From contig NZ_FUWM01000020.1 of the NCBI RefSeq assembly GCF_900167185.1, positions 1 to 60,789 on the forward strand: 60,789 nucleotides of DNA, read 5' to 3'. Position 1 is the first letter of the stretch, and each line of letters starts with the position of its first letter. Both the position numbers and the translations under genes were made by a program. Positions 43,852 to 54,165 of this stretch are shown one piece after another. The notes under the pieces were generated by a model. That model searched no databases. It was not told the DNA's origin and saw only the letters and a program-made list of their open reading frames with translations. The stretch is from Selenihalanaerobacter shriftii. GTDB lineage: Bacteria > Bacillota > Halanaerobiia > Halobacteroidales > Acetohalobiaceae.

Positions 43852-44421
43852 ATGATGTTAGAGAAAGAAATGCTTAAATTATTAAAGCAGATGATTTCAG
43901 AAGATAGATTAAATCATTCATTAGGAGTAAGAGATACGGCTATAGAATTAGCTAAAATATATGAGATTGATTTAAAAAAAGCAAGAATTGCTGGTTTATT
44001 ACATGATTGTGCTAAAGGTTTATCCAACAATAACCTGTTGAAAAAAGCGGAGAAGTTTGGTATAGTGATTGATGGTGTGACTATTATAGTTCCACCCCTA
44101 TTACATGGTCCAGTAGGAGCTGAATTCGCTAAGCGTAAATTTAAGATCAATGATGAAGAGATTTTAAATGCTATTCGAATTCATACTTTAGGTTCCGAAG
44201 AGATGACAAGTTTGGAAAAAATTATATTTTTGGCTGATTACATTGAACCTAATAGAAAATGTTCAGGTTTAGATAAACTACGTAAAATAGCTAGATCTAA
44301 TCTGGATTTAGCAGTTAGAAAGGCATGTGATCGTACTTTAAAATTTCATTTAGATAATCACGATGTAATACATCCTCAGACATTAGCTACCCGTAACGCT
44401 TTTCTTAGAAAGGGTGGATGA
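43852..44421 (+). CDS. yqeK: HD-domain Ap4A hydrolase YqeK
   Basis: 189-aa HD-superfamily phosphohydrolase. Metal ligands: HSLGVRDTAIELA, LLHDCAKGL (HD), LLHGPVGAEFAK and the late IFLADYIEPNRKCSGLDKLR, as in YqeK proteins that split diadenosine tetraphosphate into two ADP. The start is taken at ATG 43852 behind AGGAGAGG. Ends in TGA inside the ribosome-binding region of the next gene. Confidence 0.92.
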   Translation: MMLEKEMLKLLKQMISEDRLNHSLGVRDTAIELAKIYEIDLKKARIAGLLHDCAKGLSNNNLLKKAEKFGIVIDGVTIIVPPLLHGPVGAEFAKRKFKINDEEILNAIRIHTLGSEEMTSLEKIIFLADYIEPNRKCSGLDKLRKIARSNLDLAVRKACDRTLKFHLDNHDVIHPQTLATRNAFLRKGG

Positions 44422-44423
44422 AA

Positions 44424-45671
44424 ATGAGTAAATATAATAGATTTGAAAAGCATCGGCTAAAAAGACAAAATAAGAAAGAAAAGCGATCTAAAAGAAAAAA
44501 GATATTTAAGATAGGGATATTAGTCATATTATTAGCGGCGGTAGTGAGTGTAGGGGTTTTTGTCGTGATGCAGAAAGGTCAAGTTAAGCCTAAAAAAGAA
44601 TTGCTTATAGATCAAAAATTAAATTTGTTGGTGTCAGGGGTAGATGCCTTGCAGAAAGGCGCTAATCGTTCTGATTTTATAGCTGTTGTTAGTCTTGACT
44701 TGGAAAGTGGTAATATAGGAGTTCTTTCTTTACCTAGAGATACTAGAGTCAAAATTCCTGGGGAAGAAGGTTATCATAAATTGAATTCGGCTTATGCATA
44801 TGGTGGTATAGAATTATTAAAGGAGACTGTAAAGAATAACTTCAAGGTTCCTATTGATTATTATATAAATACTGATTTTATAGGGTTTAAAGATATAATT
44901 AATACTTTAGGTGGAGTAGAGGTAGATGTGGAGAAAGATTTGAAGTATATTGATCAAGCTGGAGGTTTATATATAGATATTCCTGCTGGTAAACAGGTTC
45001 TAAATGGTCAAGAGGCTTTGGAATATATTAGATTTAGACATGATAAGCTAGGAGATATAGGTAGAATTCAGAGACAACAAAAATTCTTAAAGGCAGTAGT
45101 GGATAAGGTTTCAACTCCTAAGATTATATTAAAGTTACCAAAATTATCAAAACATTTATTTGATAATATTGAAACAGACGTACCATTAACAAAAGGTTTT
45201 AAATTAGCTACTAATTTAGCTGGTATGTTTAAAAATATGAATAAAGATAAGATAAAGATGAAAACTTTACCAGGAGAACCGAGATATATTGATGGGATTA
45301 GTTATTGGGTTCCTAACCGTTGGAAGAGTGAAGCAGTAATAGCTAAATTGATTAGGAGTAAAGAGTATTTAGCTAATTCTAAATTGAAGATAGTAGTATT
45401 AAACGGTAGTGGTCAAAAAGGAGTTGCAAATCAGATAGGAGATATCTTATCTCAGTCTGGTTATAAAGTTGTTAAAATAGGAAATGCCAATGGTTTTAAT
45501 TATTCTCGGACACAAATATTATTTAGACCTGAATTTGAATCAGAGGCCAAAAGCTTAGCAGATTATTTAGATGGAAAGGCTATTACTTGGGAGAATATTA
45601 ATTCTAATCTAGATGCTCAAAATAAAGTCGATATTAAAATTATTTTAGGGAAAAACCTTAATGGTAGCTAG
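44424..45671 (+). CDS. LytR-CpsA-Psr family cell-wall ligase
   Basis: 415-aa membrane-anchored protein: basic cytoplasmic tail, one membrane helix (about residues 30-47), LCP domain (SDFIAVVSLDLESGNIGVLSLPRDTRVKIPG, GGVEVDVEKDLKYID, LEYIRFRHDKLGDIGRIQRQQKFL with the conserved Arg set) and a C-terminal LytR_C domain (LKIVVLNGSGQKGVANQIGDILSQSGYKV). LCP enzymes move polyprenyl-linked glycans onto peptidoglycan. ATG 44424 is preferred; ATG 44418 overlaps the yqeK stop. Confidence 0.92.
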   Translation: MSKYNRFEKHRLKRQNKKEKRSKRKKIFKIGILVILLAAVVSVGVFVVMQKGQVKPKKELLIDQKLNLLVSGVDALQKGANRSDFIAVVSLDLESGNIGVLSLPRDTRVKIPGEEGYHKLNSAYAYGGIELLKETVKNNFKVPIDYYINTDFIGFKDIINTLGGVEVDVEKDLKYIDQAGGLYIDIPAGKQVLNGQEALEYIRFRHDKLGDIGRIQRQQKFLKAVVDKVSTPKIILKLPKLSKHLFDNIETDVPLTKGFKLATNLAGMFKNMNKDKIKMKTLPGEPRYIDGISYWVPNRWKSEAVIAKLIRSKEYLANSKLKIVVLNGSGQKGVANQIGDILSQSGYKVVKIGNANGFNYSRTQILFRPEFESEAKSLADYLDGKAITWENINSNLDAQNKVDIKIILGKNLNGS

Positions 45672-45787
45672 GCTAATCTTGATTTTTTAAAGGATTTTCT
45701 TTCTCAATAACGAATACTTTATATGGATAATGGGAAATTTTATTAAATATAGAACCTATTACAGAAGGAAAGTAGGAGGCTAAATGA

Positions 45788-46141
45788 ATGGAAATTAATG
45801 GTGAAGAACTTGCACGATTAATTACTAAAGCTGCTGATGATAAAAAGGCTTTAGATATTAATATTTTAGATTTAAGAGGTATATCAATTTTAGCAGATTA
45901 TTTTGTAATCTGCAGTGGAAAGACTGAGATTCAAGTTAAGGCTATAGCAAGAGCTATTACAGGTGAAGTAGAAGAAGAATTAGATATAGAATTAAAAAGA
46001 AAAGAAGGTATGGACCAAGCTAAGTGGGTATTATTAGATTATGCTGACGTTATTGTTCATATCTTTCAGCAAGAAGAACGTGAATTTTATGAATTAGAAA
46101 GGTTATGGGGCGATGCTAAAGAGGTAACCTGGGAGAGTTAA
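45788..46141 (+). CDS. rsfS: Ribosomal silencing factor RsfS
   Basis: 117-aa protein that binds L14 and blocks subunit joining in starving cells. LDLRGISILADYFVICSGKTEIQVKAIA and DYADVIVHIFQQEEREFYELERLWGDA are typical. Start follows GTAGGAGG. Usual neighbour of yqeK and nadD. Confidence 0.95.
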   Translation: MEINGEELARLITKAADDKKALDINILDLRGISILADYFVICSGKTEIQVKAIARAITGEVEEELDIELKRKEGMDQAKWVLLDYADVIVHIFQQEEREFYELERLWGDAKEVTWES

Positions 46142-46153
46142 ATTAAAAACTAC

Positions 46154-46182
46154 TTGACATCATAAAATTAATAATTTATAAT
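46154..46182 (+). promoter_or_regulatory. Consensus sigma-A promoter of tRNA-Ala
   Basis: TTGACA (46154-46159), exactly 17 bp, TATAAT (46177-46182), 32 nt before the tRNA. One of the best promoters in the window. Confidence 0.9.
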
Positions 46183-46213
46183 AGTAGTTGTTAGCTAAGA
46201 GTAGTTAGTCTTT

Positions 46214-46290
<77 letters not shown>

Positions 46291-46319
46291 GATTATTTCT
46301 ACCAAAATAAGAGCATAGG

Positions 46320-46371
46320 AATCCTCGTCCCTAGCAATGAAGAATCGTTGTTAGTGATGAGGATTTTTTAA
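46320..46371 (+). terminator. Terminator between tRNA-Ala and leuS
   Basis: Outer arms AATCCTCGTC and GATGAGGATT and inner arms CTAGCAATG and CGTTGTTAG form a long stem followed by Ts. Only about 30 nt separate it from the leuS ATG and no promoter is visible there, so leuS may depend on read-through. Confidence 0.85.
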
Positions 46372-46401
46372 TATTTAATAAATAAATGAGGAGGAAAGTA
46401 G

Positions 46402-48885
46402 ATGCAGGATAGATATGATTTTCAGTCTATTGAAGAGGAATGGCAGCAGTATTGGGATGATGAAGATATATTTAAGAGTGAAGCAGATTTAGATAAACCA
46501 AAGTATTATACATTAGAGATGTTTCCTTATCCATCTGGGAACTTACATATGGGGCATGTTAGAGTTTATTCAATTGGAGATGTAATTGCTCGCTTCAAGC
46601 AAATGCAGGGTTATAATGTTTTACATCCTATGGGATGGGATGCTTTTGGGTTGCCTGCTGAAAATGCAGCTATTCAGAGAGATATTCATCCTAATAGTTG
46701 GACTTGGGATAATATTGCTAATATGAAGAAGCAGCTAGAGAGATTAGGTATTAGTTATGATTGGGAACGTGAAGTAGCAACTTGTCATCCTAATTATTAT
46801 AAGTGGACTCAATGGTTATTCTTACAATTATATAATGAAGAATTAGCTTATAAACAAGAATCTACGGTTAATTGGTGTCCAGGTTGTGAAACTGTATTAG
46901 CTAATGAACAAGTAGTTAATGGAGGCTGTGAACGGTGTGATTCTGAAGTTATAGATAAAGATTTAGCTCAATGGTTCTTTAAGATTACTGATTATGCAGA
47001 TGAATTATTAGCAGAGCATGAATTATTAAAAGATTGGCCTGAAAGAGTCAAGATTATGCAGAGAAATTGGATAGGTAAAAGTGAAGGGGTTGAAATTAAG
47101 TTTCCTATAGATGATATAGATGAAGAATTAAGAGTCTTTACTACTCGTCCTGATACAGTTTATGGAGCTACATATATGGTTTTAGCACCTGAACATCCAT
47201 TAGTAACAGACTTGATAGCTGGTAAGGAAGAAGAAGAGGACGTAAAGGAATTTATAGCTGAAATGGCCAATAAAGATGAAGAAGAGCGAACTTCTACGGA
47301 GTCAGAAAAGCGGGGAGTCTTTACTGGTGCGTATGCTATTAATCCTATGACTGAAGAAAAAATTCCAATTTTAGTTGCTAATTATGTTTTAATGGGTTAT
47401 GGGACTGGAGCTATTATGGCAGTACCAGCTCATGATCAACGTGACTTTGATTTTGCTAAAAAGTATGATTTAGATATAAAAGTAGTTGTTAAACCAGAAG
47501 ATGAAGAGTTCAGTGGAGATACTATAGATGAAGCCTATACTGAAGATGGAGTCTTAGCTAATTCAGATATGTTGAACGGTTTAGATGTGGATTCTGCTTT
47601 CGATAAGATAGCAGATTATATGGAGGATAATGATATTGGTAATAGGAATATTAATTATCGTTTAAGAGATTGGTTAGTTTCCAGGCAGCGTTATTGGGGA
47701 ACTCCTATTCCAATTATTTATTGTGATGAGTGTGGAGTAGTTCCAGTGCCTGAAGCAGAATTACCAGTAGAATTACCGACAGATGCAGATTTCACAGGTC
47801 AAGGAGAATCACCATTAGCCCAAGTAGATGATTTTGTAAATACTACTTGTCCAGAGTGTGGAGGTGCTGCTAGACGAGAAACAGACACAATGGATACTTT
47901 TGTTGATTCCTCATGGTACTTCTTAAGATATACTGATCCTAATAATGATGAAAAGATATTTGATTCTAAAAAAGCTAATTATTGGATGAATGTTGATCAG
48001 TATATTGGTGGAATAGAACATGCTATTTTACATCTATTATATGCTCGTTTCTTTATGAAATTTATTAATGATTTAGGACTTACTGATGTTAAGGAGCCAT
48101 TTGAAAGGTTATTAGCTCAAGGAATGGTTTTAAAGGATGGATCAAAGATGTCTAAATCAAAAGGGAACGTGGTTGATCCAGTAGAGATCATTAATGAGTA
48201 TGGTGCAGATACAGCTAGATTATTTATTCTATTTGCAGCTCCTCCAGAAAGAGATTTAGAATGGAGCGATGAAGGAGTAGAAGGTGCATCTAGATTCTTA
48301 AGGCGTATTTGGAGATTAACTGCTGAGTATATTGATCAGGTTAAAGATCTTGATTTAGATAACATTCAATTTCCTAATTTAAGTAAATTAGAAAAAGAAT
48401 TGAATCGAGAGATTCATCAAGGGATTAAGAAGGTTACTGAGGACTTAGATGAAAGAAAGAACTTTAATACAGCAATTAGTGCAATTATGGAATTAGTAAA
48501 TGCAGTTTATTCTTATATAGATCAAGTTGAAGAAGAAAATATTAAATTATTAGGATCAGCTGTTAAGTCAATAGTATTACTATTGGCACCATTTGCACCA
48601 CATATGACTGAAGAAATCTGGTCTAAGTTAGGTTATACTGGAAGTATTCATAAGCAAGAATGGCCGGAATATGATGAAGAGGCTTTAAAGAAAGATGAAA
48701 TTACAATTGTAGTGCAGGTCAACGGTAAAGTAAGAGATAGAGTAGAGGTTGCAGCTGATATTACAGAAGATGAATTAAAAGAAGTAGTATTATCTCAAGA
48801 TAAGATTCAGGATTACTTAGAAGATAAAGAGTTAATTAAGACAATAGTTGTACCGAAGAACTTAGTTAATTTAGTGATAAAATAA
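46402..48885 (+). CDS. leuS: Leucyl-tRNA synthetase
   Basis: 827-aa class I synthetase. HIGH motif in [19 protein letters not shown] (about residue 45), KMSKS in [15 protein letters not shown] (about 582), CP1 editing domain with [12 protein letters not shown] and [11 protein letters not shown], and zinc-type Cys pairs (CPGCE...CERCDSE, CPECGG). AGGAGG before ATG 46402. No T-box element seen upstream. Confidence 0.97.
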   Translation: MQDRYDFQSIEEEWQQYWDDEDIFKSEADLDKPKYYTLEMFPYPSGNLHMGHVRVYSIGDVIARFKQMQGYNVLHPMGWDAFGLPAENAAIQRDIHPNSWTWDNIANMKKQLERLGISYDWEREVATCHPNYYKWTQWLFLQLYNEELAYKQESTVNWCPGCETVLANEQVVNGGCERCDSEVIDKDLAQWFFKITDYADELLAEHELLKDWPERVKIMQRNWIGKSEGVEIKFPIDDIDEELRVFTTRPDTVYGATYMVLAPEHPLVTDLIAGKEEEEDVKEFIAEMANKDEEERTSTESEKRGVFTGAYAINPMTEEKIPILVANYVLMGYGTGAIMAVPAHDQRDFDFAKKYDLDIKVVVKPEDEEFSGDTIDEAYTEDGVLANSDMLNGLDVDSAFDKIADYMEDNDIGNRNINYRLRDWLVSRQRYWGTPIPIIYCDECGVVPVPEAELPVELPTDADFTGQGESPLAQVDDFVNTTCPECGGAARRETDTMDTFVDSSWYFLRYTDPNNDEKIFDSKKANYWMNVDQYIGGIEHAILHLLYARFFMKFINDLGLTDVKEPFERLLAQGMVLKDGSKMSKSKGNVVDPVEIINEYGADTARLFILFAAPPERDLEWSDEGVEGASRFLRRIWRLTAEYIDQVKDLDLDNIQFPNLSKLEKELNREIHQGIKKVTEDLDERKNFNTAISAIMELVNAVYSYIDQVEEENIKLLGSAVKSIVLLLAPFAPHMTEEIWSKLGYTGSIHKQEWPEYDEEALKKDEITIVVQVNGKVRDRVEVAADITEDELKEVVLSQDKIQDYLEDKELIKTIVVPKNLVNLVIK

Positions 48886-48914
48886 TTTTAATTATAAATA
48901 ATTAAGGATATTAA

Positions 48915-48957
48915 ATGAGGACTCTCTGTTTCTAGAGAGTCCTCATTTGCATTTTTC
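48915..48957 (+). terminator. Intrinsic terminator after leuS
   Basis: Thirteen-bp stem ATGAGGACTCTCT / AGAGAGTCCTCAT with a 6-nt loop, followed by a T-rich tail. Confidence 0.93.
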
Positions 48958-49067
48958 TCCATTTATTGGCAATAGAATGCAGGAGTTTAGTTATGATTAA
49001 TCTAAATAAATTATTAAAGATTAATTTGTAATAAGAATTATAATTGTTAGTTAAATGGAGGGAGATT

Positions 49068-49718
49068 ATGTTTAAATTTACTAAAAAAGAAGAGATAATC
49101 TTATTAGTAGTTATAATAACTTTAATAATTGGTAGTAGTTTATTAATAGTAAAACATGTAATGAATAGTGATTCTGAAGCAAAATTGACAGTAAATAAAG
49201 AGAATGTACAGTCAAATCTTAATCAATTAGATAATCAGGATAAGCAAGAACAAGAAGAACATAAAAATAACGGGGATAAGATTTTAGTGCAGATAGGAGG
49301 AGCTGCAAAAAAGCCTGGTGTTTATAAGTTAAGAGAAGGAAGTCGAATTTTTCAGTTATTGGAGAAAGCAGAAGGACCTACTTCGGAAGCTGATTTAGAT
49401 AATATTAATTTAGCTAAGGAAATGATTGATGGTGAAAAAATTATTATTCCTTCTGAATCTATGGAAGAATCTAAGGAGAATCATGAAGAAATTAAAGATA
49501 GAAGTAGCATACAGGATAACCAAAGTAATAAGATTAATTTGAATACAGCTTCTAAGAAGGAATTACAAAAGCTATATAGGGTAGGGCCAGTATTATCAGA
49601 GAAGATTATTCAATATAGGAATCAGCATGGAGGCTTTGATAAAATAGATGAAATAAAGAAAGTGTCAGGTATTGGAGACAGTACTTATCTAAGAAATAAA
49701 GATAGGTTAGCTATCTAA
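49068..49718 (+). CDS. comEA: Competence protein ComEA, DNA-binding
   Basis: 216-aa membrane-anchored DNA receptor: one N-terminal helix (about 9-25), polar linker, SLBB-like segment (ILVQIGGAAKKPGVYKLREGSRIFQLLEKA) and a C-terminal helix-hairpin-helix pair (INLNTASKKELQKLYRVGPVLSEKIIQYR, IKKVSGIGDSTYLRN). It hands transforming DNA to ComEC. Start ATG 49068 behind GGAGGGAG. Overlaps comEC by one base (TAATG). Confidence 0.92.
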   Translation: MFKFTKKEEIILLVVIITLIIGSSLLIVKHVMNSDSEAKLTVNKENVQSNLNQLDNQDKQEQEEHKNNGDKILVQIGGAAKKPGVYKLREGSRIFQLLEKAEGPTSEADLDNINLAKEMIDGEKIIIPSESMEESKENHEEIKDRSSIQDNQSNKINLNTASKKELQKLYRVGPVLSEKIIQYRNQHGGFDKIDEIKKVSGIGDSTYLRNKDRLAI

Positions 49719-52051
49719 TGAAAAGAGTCGAAGAAATTAAGACACCTTTTATAATAATATTATTATCTTTAATTATAGGAATCATTGTTGGAATTAAAAT
49801 TGATTTATCTCTCTCAATTTTATTAATCATATTAGTAATTTTAGCAGTAAGTATAATTATATTGTGGTATTATGAGGTGAACCTAACTAAGGTGCTAATT
49901 CTAGTCTTTATTCTGTTAATAGGAGTAACTCAAGTGCAAATTCTTCAATACCAATATCATGCTCCAAGTTCAATAACTAATTATGTAGAAAAGGAAGTAT
50001 ATATCAAAGGTATTATAACTAGTGCTCAAGCTTCAACTGAAGGACAGGAGTATATTATAAAGCCTTGGAAGATTATTAAAGAACAAAGTAGTGTTAAAAT
50101 CAATTATGGTCAAGTTTTAATTAAGAAGAAAGAAGCAAATCAAGAATATAATTATGGTGATGTTATTAGGATAAGAGGAAGGTTAAGCTTACCTCCTGAT
50201 AATAGGAATCCAGGATTTTTTTCTTATCGTGATTATTTAAAAAGAAAAGAAATTTATGCTTGGTTGGAAACTTCAAATATAAACCAAATAAAGTTATTAG
50301 ATAACAGAGGTAATCGAGTTATTAAATTAGCTTTACAAATCAAATCCAAAGCTGAAAATATTATAGATAAAACTATGCAAGAACCATATAATTTCTTATT
50401 AAGAGGTTTTTTATTAGGAGAAAGTGATTTAATTCCAGAAGATATTATAACTAGCTTTAAGAAATTAGGCTTTAATCATTTGTTGATTATTTCTGGTTTT
50501 CATATTGGTTTATTGGTATTAATATTAAATAGCATTGGTATGGGACTTAAGGTTCAAACGTGGTTAATTGATATGAGCAGTATTCTATTAATATTTGGTT
50601 ATATAATTATCACCCAGGGACAAGCTTCAGTAGTAAGAGCAGGATTAGTAGTAATTCTTTATATTATAGGTAGAAGATATAACCGAAGTGTAAATGTATC
50701 CAATATATTATCTTTAGTAGCTTTAATTATGTTAATTATTAATCCGTATTATCTATTACAACCAGGATTTCAACTATCATTTGTAATCGTTTATAGCATT
50801 ATTTATCTAACACCAGTTTTAAGCCATCATTTATCTTTTTTACCTAATATTTTAACTAATATTATATCGGCTTCCATAGCAGCGCAATTAGGCGCTTTTC
50901 CTTTATTAATTTATTATTTCAATCAAGCATCTTTAGTACCGATATTAGGAAATATATTAATTATGCCTTTAGTTAGTTTAATTCTATTCTTTGGATTTAT
51001 ATCATTGTTGTTAGGAAGTTTACATTTGATTTTTGCTCAATTATTAAATAATATTAGTTTATTATTGTCTATTCTATTATTAAAAATAATGGACTTTTTA
51101 AAATTATTTGCGTTCTTTAAGGTTAAGTTGCCTAGTCCTTCTTATTTATTAATAGGAGTTTATTATTTTCTGTTGTATCAATTTGAAGAGGCTTTTTCTT
51201 TTAAAGTAATCCCATATTTAAATCGTAAAAAAGAACGATTAATTATTTCGCTAGCTGTTATTTTATTGGTTTGTTTAGGTTTTAGTTTAAGTATAAATTT
51301 TAATGATAATTTAGAAGCTAATTTTATAGATGTAGGGCAGGGCGATGCTGCATTTTTAAGACTACCAACAGGAGATAAAGTTTTAGTCGATGGAGGAGAA
51401 GATAAAGATAAATTAGCTGATTTCTTATATAAAAATGGTATTTTGAATTTAGAATATATAATAATTACACATTTTCATAAAGACCATATCCAGGGCTTAC
51501 TTAGAGTATTAAAAGAATTCAATGTGAAGCAAGTCTTTATCCCTACACCAATTAGGAGAAATAAATTAATTCAAAAGGTATTTCGGATTTTTAAAGAGAA
51601 TGAAATCAATTATCGGATAGTTAAACGAGATAGCACCTTGCAATTGCAAGAAACTGTTTTGAATTTTTATCATTATCCGAGGAGTATTAATAATCCTAAT
51701 AATAATTCTTTGGTAGTAAGAGTAGATTATGATGATTTTGAACTATTATTTACAGGTGATATTGAAAGAGAGGTGGAAGAATATTTAACTTATAATGGCT
51801 TTGAATTAAATAGTGAAGTTTTAAAAGTGGCACATCATGGTAGTAATACTTCTAGTAGTAATAATTTTTTAGATAGTGTTAACCCTTCTACTGCTATTAT
51901 CTCAGTTGGCAGGTGGAATGATTATAATCTGCCTAATCATCAAGTAATAAATCGATTACAGACTCTAGGAGCTAAAGTATTTGAGACTAAGAAGGTAGGG
52001 GCAGTAATAATTAAGAGTAATGGTCAAGAATATTGGATAGAGGATTGGTAA
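49718..52051 (+). CDS. comEC: DNA uptake channel ComEC/Rec2
   Basis: 777-aa membrane protein. N-terminal hydrophobic helices and OB-like DUF4131 region (about 80-190), the Competence domain with many helices (FNHLLIISGFHIGLLVL, QASVVRAGLVVILYIIGRR), and a C-terminal metallo-beta-lactamase domain from about residue 530 (NFIDVGQGDAAFLRLP, THFHKDHIQG, VAHHGSNTSSS). The domain would degrade one DNA strand during uptake. Forms the comEA-comEC operon. Confidence 0.94.
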   Translation: MKRVEEIKTPFIIILLSLIIGIIVGIKIDLSLSILLIILVILAVSIIILWYYEVNLTKVLILVFILLIGVTQVQILQYQYHAPSSITNYVEKEVYIKGIITSAQASTEGQEYIIKPWKIIKEQSSVKINYGQVLIKKKEANQEYNYGDVIRIRGRLSLPPDNRNPGFFSYRDYLKRKEIYAWLETSNINQIKLLDNRGNRVIKLALQIKSKAENIIDKTMQEPYNFLLRGFLLGESDLIPEDIITSFKKLGFNHLLIISGFHIGLLVLILNSIGMGLKVQTWLIDMSSILLIFGYIIITQGQASVVRAGLVVILYIIGRRYNRSVNVSNILSLVALIMLIINPYYLLQPGFQLSFVIVYSIIYLTPVLSHHLSFLPNILTNIISASIAAQLGAFPLLIYYFNQASLVPILGNILIMPLVSLILFFGFISLLLGSLHLIFAQLLNNISLLLSILLLKIMDFLKLFAFFKVKLPSPSYLLIGVYYFLLYQFEEAFSFKVIPYLNRKKERLIISLAVILLVCLGFSLSINFNDNLEANFIDVGQGDAAFLRLPTGDKVLVDGGEDKDKLADFLYKNGILNLEYIIITHFHKDHIQGLLRVLKEFNVKQVFIPTPIRRNKLIQKVFRIFKENEINYRIVKRDSTLQLQETVLNFYHYPRSINNPNNNSLVVRVDYDDFELLFTGDIEREVEEYLTYNGFELNSEVLKVAHHGSNTSSSNNFLDSVNPSTAIISVGRWNDYNLPNHQVINRLQTLGAKVFETKKVGAVIIKSNGQEYWIEDW

Positions 52052-52163
52052 GAAAAAATTACTATAAATAAGATATAATTACTATAAATAGAAGGATATT
52101 TGGGAGATCATGACTAATATTATGTATAAGTCAAATATTAATATAATTGAATAGATTTATATA
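52052..52163 (+). other. Start of the comEC-MCP intergenic region
   Basis: AT-rich, no gene. A possible weak promoter for the chemoreceptor leader (TTGGGA near 52099 with TATAAG near 52124) is not convincing. Confidence 0.3.
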
Positions 52164-52247
52164 TCCCCGAAAAGGTACACTTATCGAAAGATGAGTTCAC
52201 AAATTAAAATCCTGTTTCCTTTCAATTTAAAAGGGGAGAGGTTTTTT
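52164..52247 (+). promoter_or_regulatory. c-di-GMP-I-like (GEMM) leader motif followed by a terminator
   Basis: GAAAAGGTACACTTATCGAAAGATGAGTTCACAAA-type layout (52169-52203) resembles the GEMM core: GG-x-A-x-AC, a hairpin ACTTATC-GAAA-GATGAGT with GAAA tetraloop, then an ACAAA stretch in place of ACGCAAAG. The second stem of GEMM is not evident. Directly after it, CCTGTTTCCTTT (52211-52222) pairs with AAAGGGGAGAGG (52230-52241) before six Ts, a good terminator. Chemoreceptor genes are frequent c-di-GMP-I targets. The sensing part is uncertain; the terminator is secure. Confidence 0.4.
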
Positions 52248-52407
52248 GTTTTTTGGTTTGATTAGAAAATGGACTTTAAAATGTAGGGGAGGCGATATAA
52301 TTACTGTAATTTTCAGAAAATAATGAATATTTACTGAAAAAGGTATATTAAATTATTCAATAATCTTATTAATTTATAAATAAATTATCATTAAAGGAGA
52401 GAAAATT

Positions 52408-54027
52408 ATGAGTTTATTTAAAAAAATAGATTTTAAGAATGTTAGTATTAGGTTTAAATTATTAGTAGCGTTTATGGTTTTGATTATATTACCAACTATT
52501 ATATTAGGATATTTTAGTTATCAAAATGCTAAAAAAGAATTAACGAATTTAGGAAAAGATAAATTGCAAAGAATAGTCAAAGATGCGACATTATTGACTG
52601 ATGCATTAAATAAGCAAGTTCAAGCAGGGGAAATATCATTAGATGAGGCTAAAGAGGAAGCTAAGTTCAAATTAATTGGCCCTAAAACGAATAAAAAGGG
52701 AGTTAGAGAGATTAAAAATACAGTTGGTGAGTCAGGGTATATATATGCCACTAATAGTGAAGGAATATTTACTTTACATCCTAGATTAGAAGGTTCTAGT
52801 TTTATTAAGGATGGTACTAATACAGGTAAGATTGGGAAGGAAGTAGTAAAAAGGAAAGAAGGATTTTATAAATATGCTTGGAAGAATCCAGGTGAAAAAG
52901 AATTTAGAGATAAGATTATTGCTATGGAATATTATAAACCTTGGGATTGGATCATTTGTGCTGGAGCTTATGAAGAGGATTTTTATCAGCCGGCTAATAA
53001 GATTAAGTATACAGTATATTTAATCTTAGCTATTAGTATCATTGTTGGTGGTATAGTAGCTAGTTTTTTAACTAAGCGATTGACTGACCCTATAGAAAAA
53101 CTAGTAATAATGATGAAAGAAGCTGGTAAGGGAGATTTAACTAATAGAGTGGAGATTAATACTAGAGATGAATTAGAAACTTTAGGAAATGAATTTAATT
53201 CAATGTTAGATAAGGTTACAGATATAATTAGAAAAATTCATGATAATTCTGAAGAAACTACTTCTTTCAGCCAACAAATTTTAGGATTAGTTGGTGAAAC
53301 TAATAGTAATATTCAAGAGACTTCAGCGACTATGGAAGAGATGTCAGCTGGTATTCAACAGATTGGTGCTAATGCTGAACAGGTTGGTGATTTTTCTCAA
53401 AAAGCAGCAAAGAATACTCAAAATGGAAATGAGGTAATTCAAAATACAATTGCTAAAATGAATTCAATTAGTGATAAAGTAGAGGATATATCTAATACAA
53501 TTAATAAGCTAAATAATAAATCTGAACAGATAGGTGAAATTACTGAAATGATTACTGATATAGCTGATCAGACTAATCTATTAGCTTTAAATGCAAATAT
53601 AGAGGCAGCTAGAGCGGGCGAGCATGGTCGCGGTTTTGCAGTAGTAGCTGAAGAAATTAGAGGATTAGCTGAAGAATCAGCTAAAGCCGCTGATAGAATA
53701 TCTAGTTTAATTGATCAAACTCAAGAAGAGTCTCACAATGCTTTGGAATCAGTTAATGTGGGTACAAAAGAGACAACAGCTGGGGTAGAAATGATAGATG
53801 AAGCAGGAGAATCATTTAAGAACATAACTGTGGCTATTGAAGAAGTTACTCAACAGATCCAAGAGGTTAGTGGAGCTATTCAACAGATGGCAAGTAGTAG
53901 TGATGAAGTAGTACATGCCACCCAGGAGATAAGTCAATCTAGTGAAAAGATTGGTCGTTCCACAGAGGAATTAGCTAAGATGGCAGAAGAGTTAGAAATT
54001 GTAGCAAATCAGTTTGAAATAAAATAA
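52408..54027 (+). CDS. Methyl-accepting chemotaxis protein with Cache sensor domain
   Basis: 539-aa chemoreceptor. First transmembrane helix at about 16-36, extracellular single Cache-type sensor (VGESGYIYATNSEGIFTLHPRLEGSSF, YYKPWDWIICAGAYEEDFYQP), second helix at about 200-220, HAMP region (LTDPIEKLVIMMKEAGKGDLTNRVEI) and the signalling hairpin with tip ITDIADQTNLLALNANIEAARAGEHGRGFAVVAEEIR. The ligand is unknown; single Cache domains of this kind often bind small carboxylates. Expressed as a single gene behind a structured leader and closed by a terminator. Confidence 0.94.
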   Translation: MSLFKKIDFKNVSIRFKLLVAFMVLIILPTIILGYFSYQNAKKELTNLGKDKLQRIVKDATLLTDALNKQVQAGEISLDEAKEEAKFKLIGPKTNKKGVREIKNTVGESGYIYATNSEGIFTLHPRLEGSSFIKDGTNTGKIGKEVVKRKEGFYKYAWKNPGEKEFRDKIIAMEYYKPWDWIICAGAYEEDFYQPANKIKYTVYLILAISIIVGGIVASFLTKRLTDPIEKLVIMMKEAGKGDLTNRVEINTRDELETLGNEFNSMLDKVTDIIRKIHDNSEETTSFSQQILGLVGETNSNIQETSATMEEMSAGIQQIGANAEQVGDFSQKAAKNTQNGNEVIQNTIAKMNSISDKVEDISNTINKLNNKSEQIGEITEMITDIADQTNLLALNANIEAARAGEHGRGFAVVAEEIRGLAEESAKAADRISSLIDQTQEESHNALESVNVGTKETTAGVEMIDEAGESFKNITVAIEEVTQQIQEVSGAIQQMASSSDEVVHATQEISQSSEKIGRSTEELAKMAEELEIVANQFEIK

Positions 54028-54058
54028 GGATAATATCAATTTGCATTTTTATAAATTC

Positions 54059-54088
54059 AAAAAGCCATGTCAAAAACATGGCTTTTTG
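54059..54088 (+). terminator. Intrinsic terminator after the chemoreceptor
   Basis: AAAAAGCCATGT and ACATGGCTTTTT with loop CAAAA. Confidence 0.93.
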
Positions 54089-54106
54089 AGATTGTTGTTA
54101 TAATAG

Positions 54107-54165
54107 TTTGACACTTTTATAGAGATAGTATATAATCAAATTGAAACGTCAGTAAAAGTGTCAAA
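54107..54165 (+). promoter_or_regulatory. Promoter of the alkaline phosphatase gene inside a 13-bp inverted repeat
   Basis: TTGACA (54108-54113), 17 bp, TATAAT (54131-54136). TTTGACACTTTTA (54107-54119) covers the -35, and its exact reverse complement TAAAAGTGTCAAA lies at 54153-54165, just past the expected start point. The arms are 46 bp apart centre to centre. A further GGTGTCAAA is at 54188-54196. The arrangement suggests a repressor binding both sides of the -10. Confidence 0.7.
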
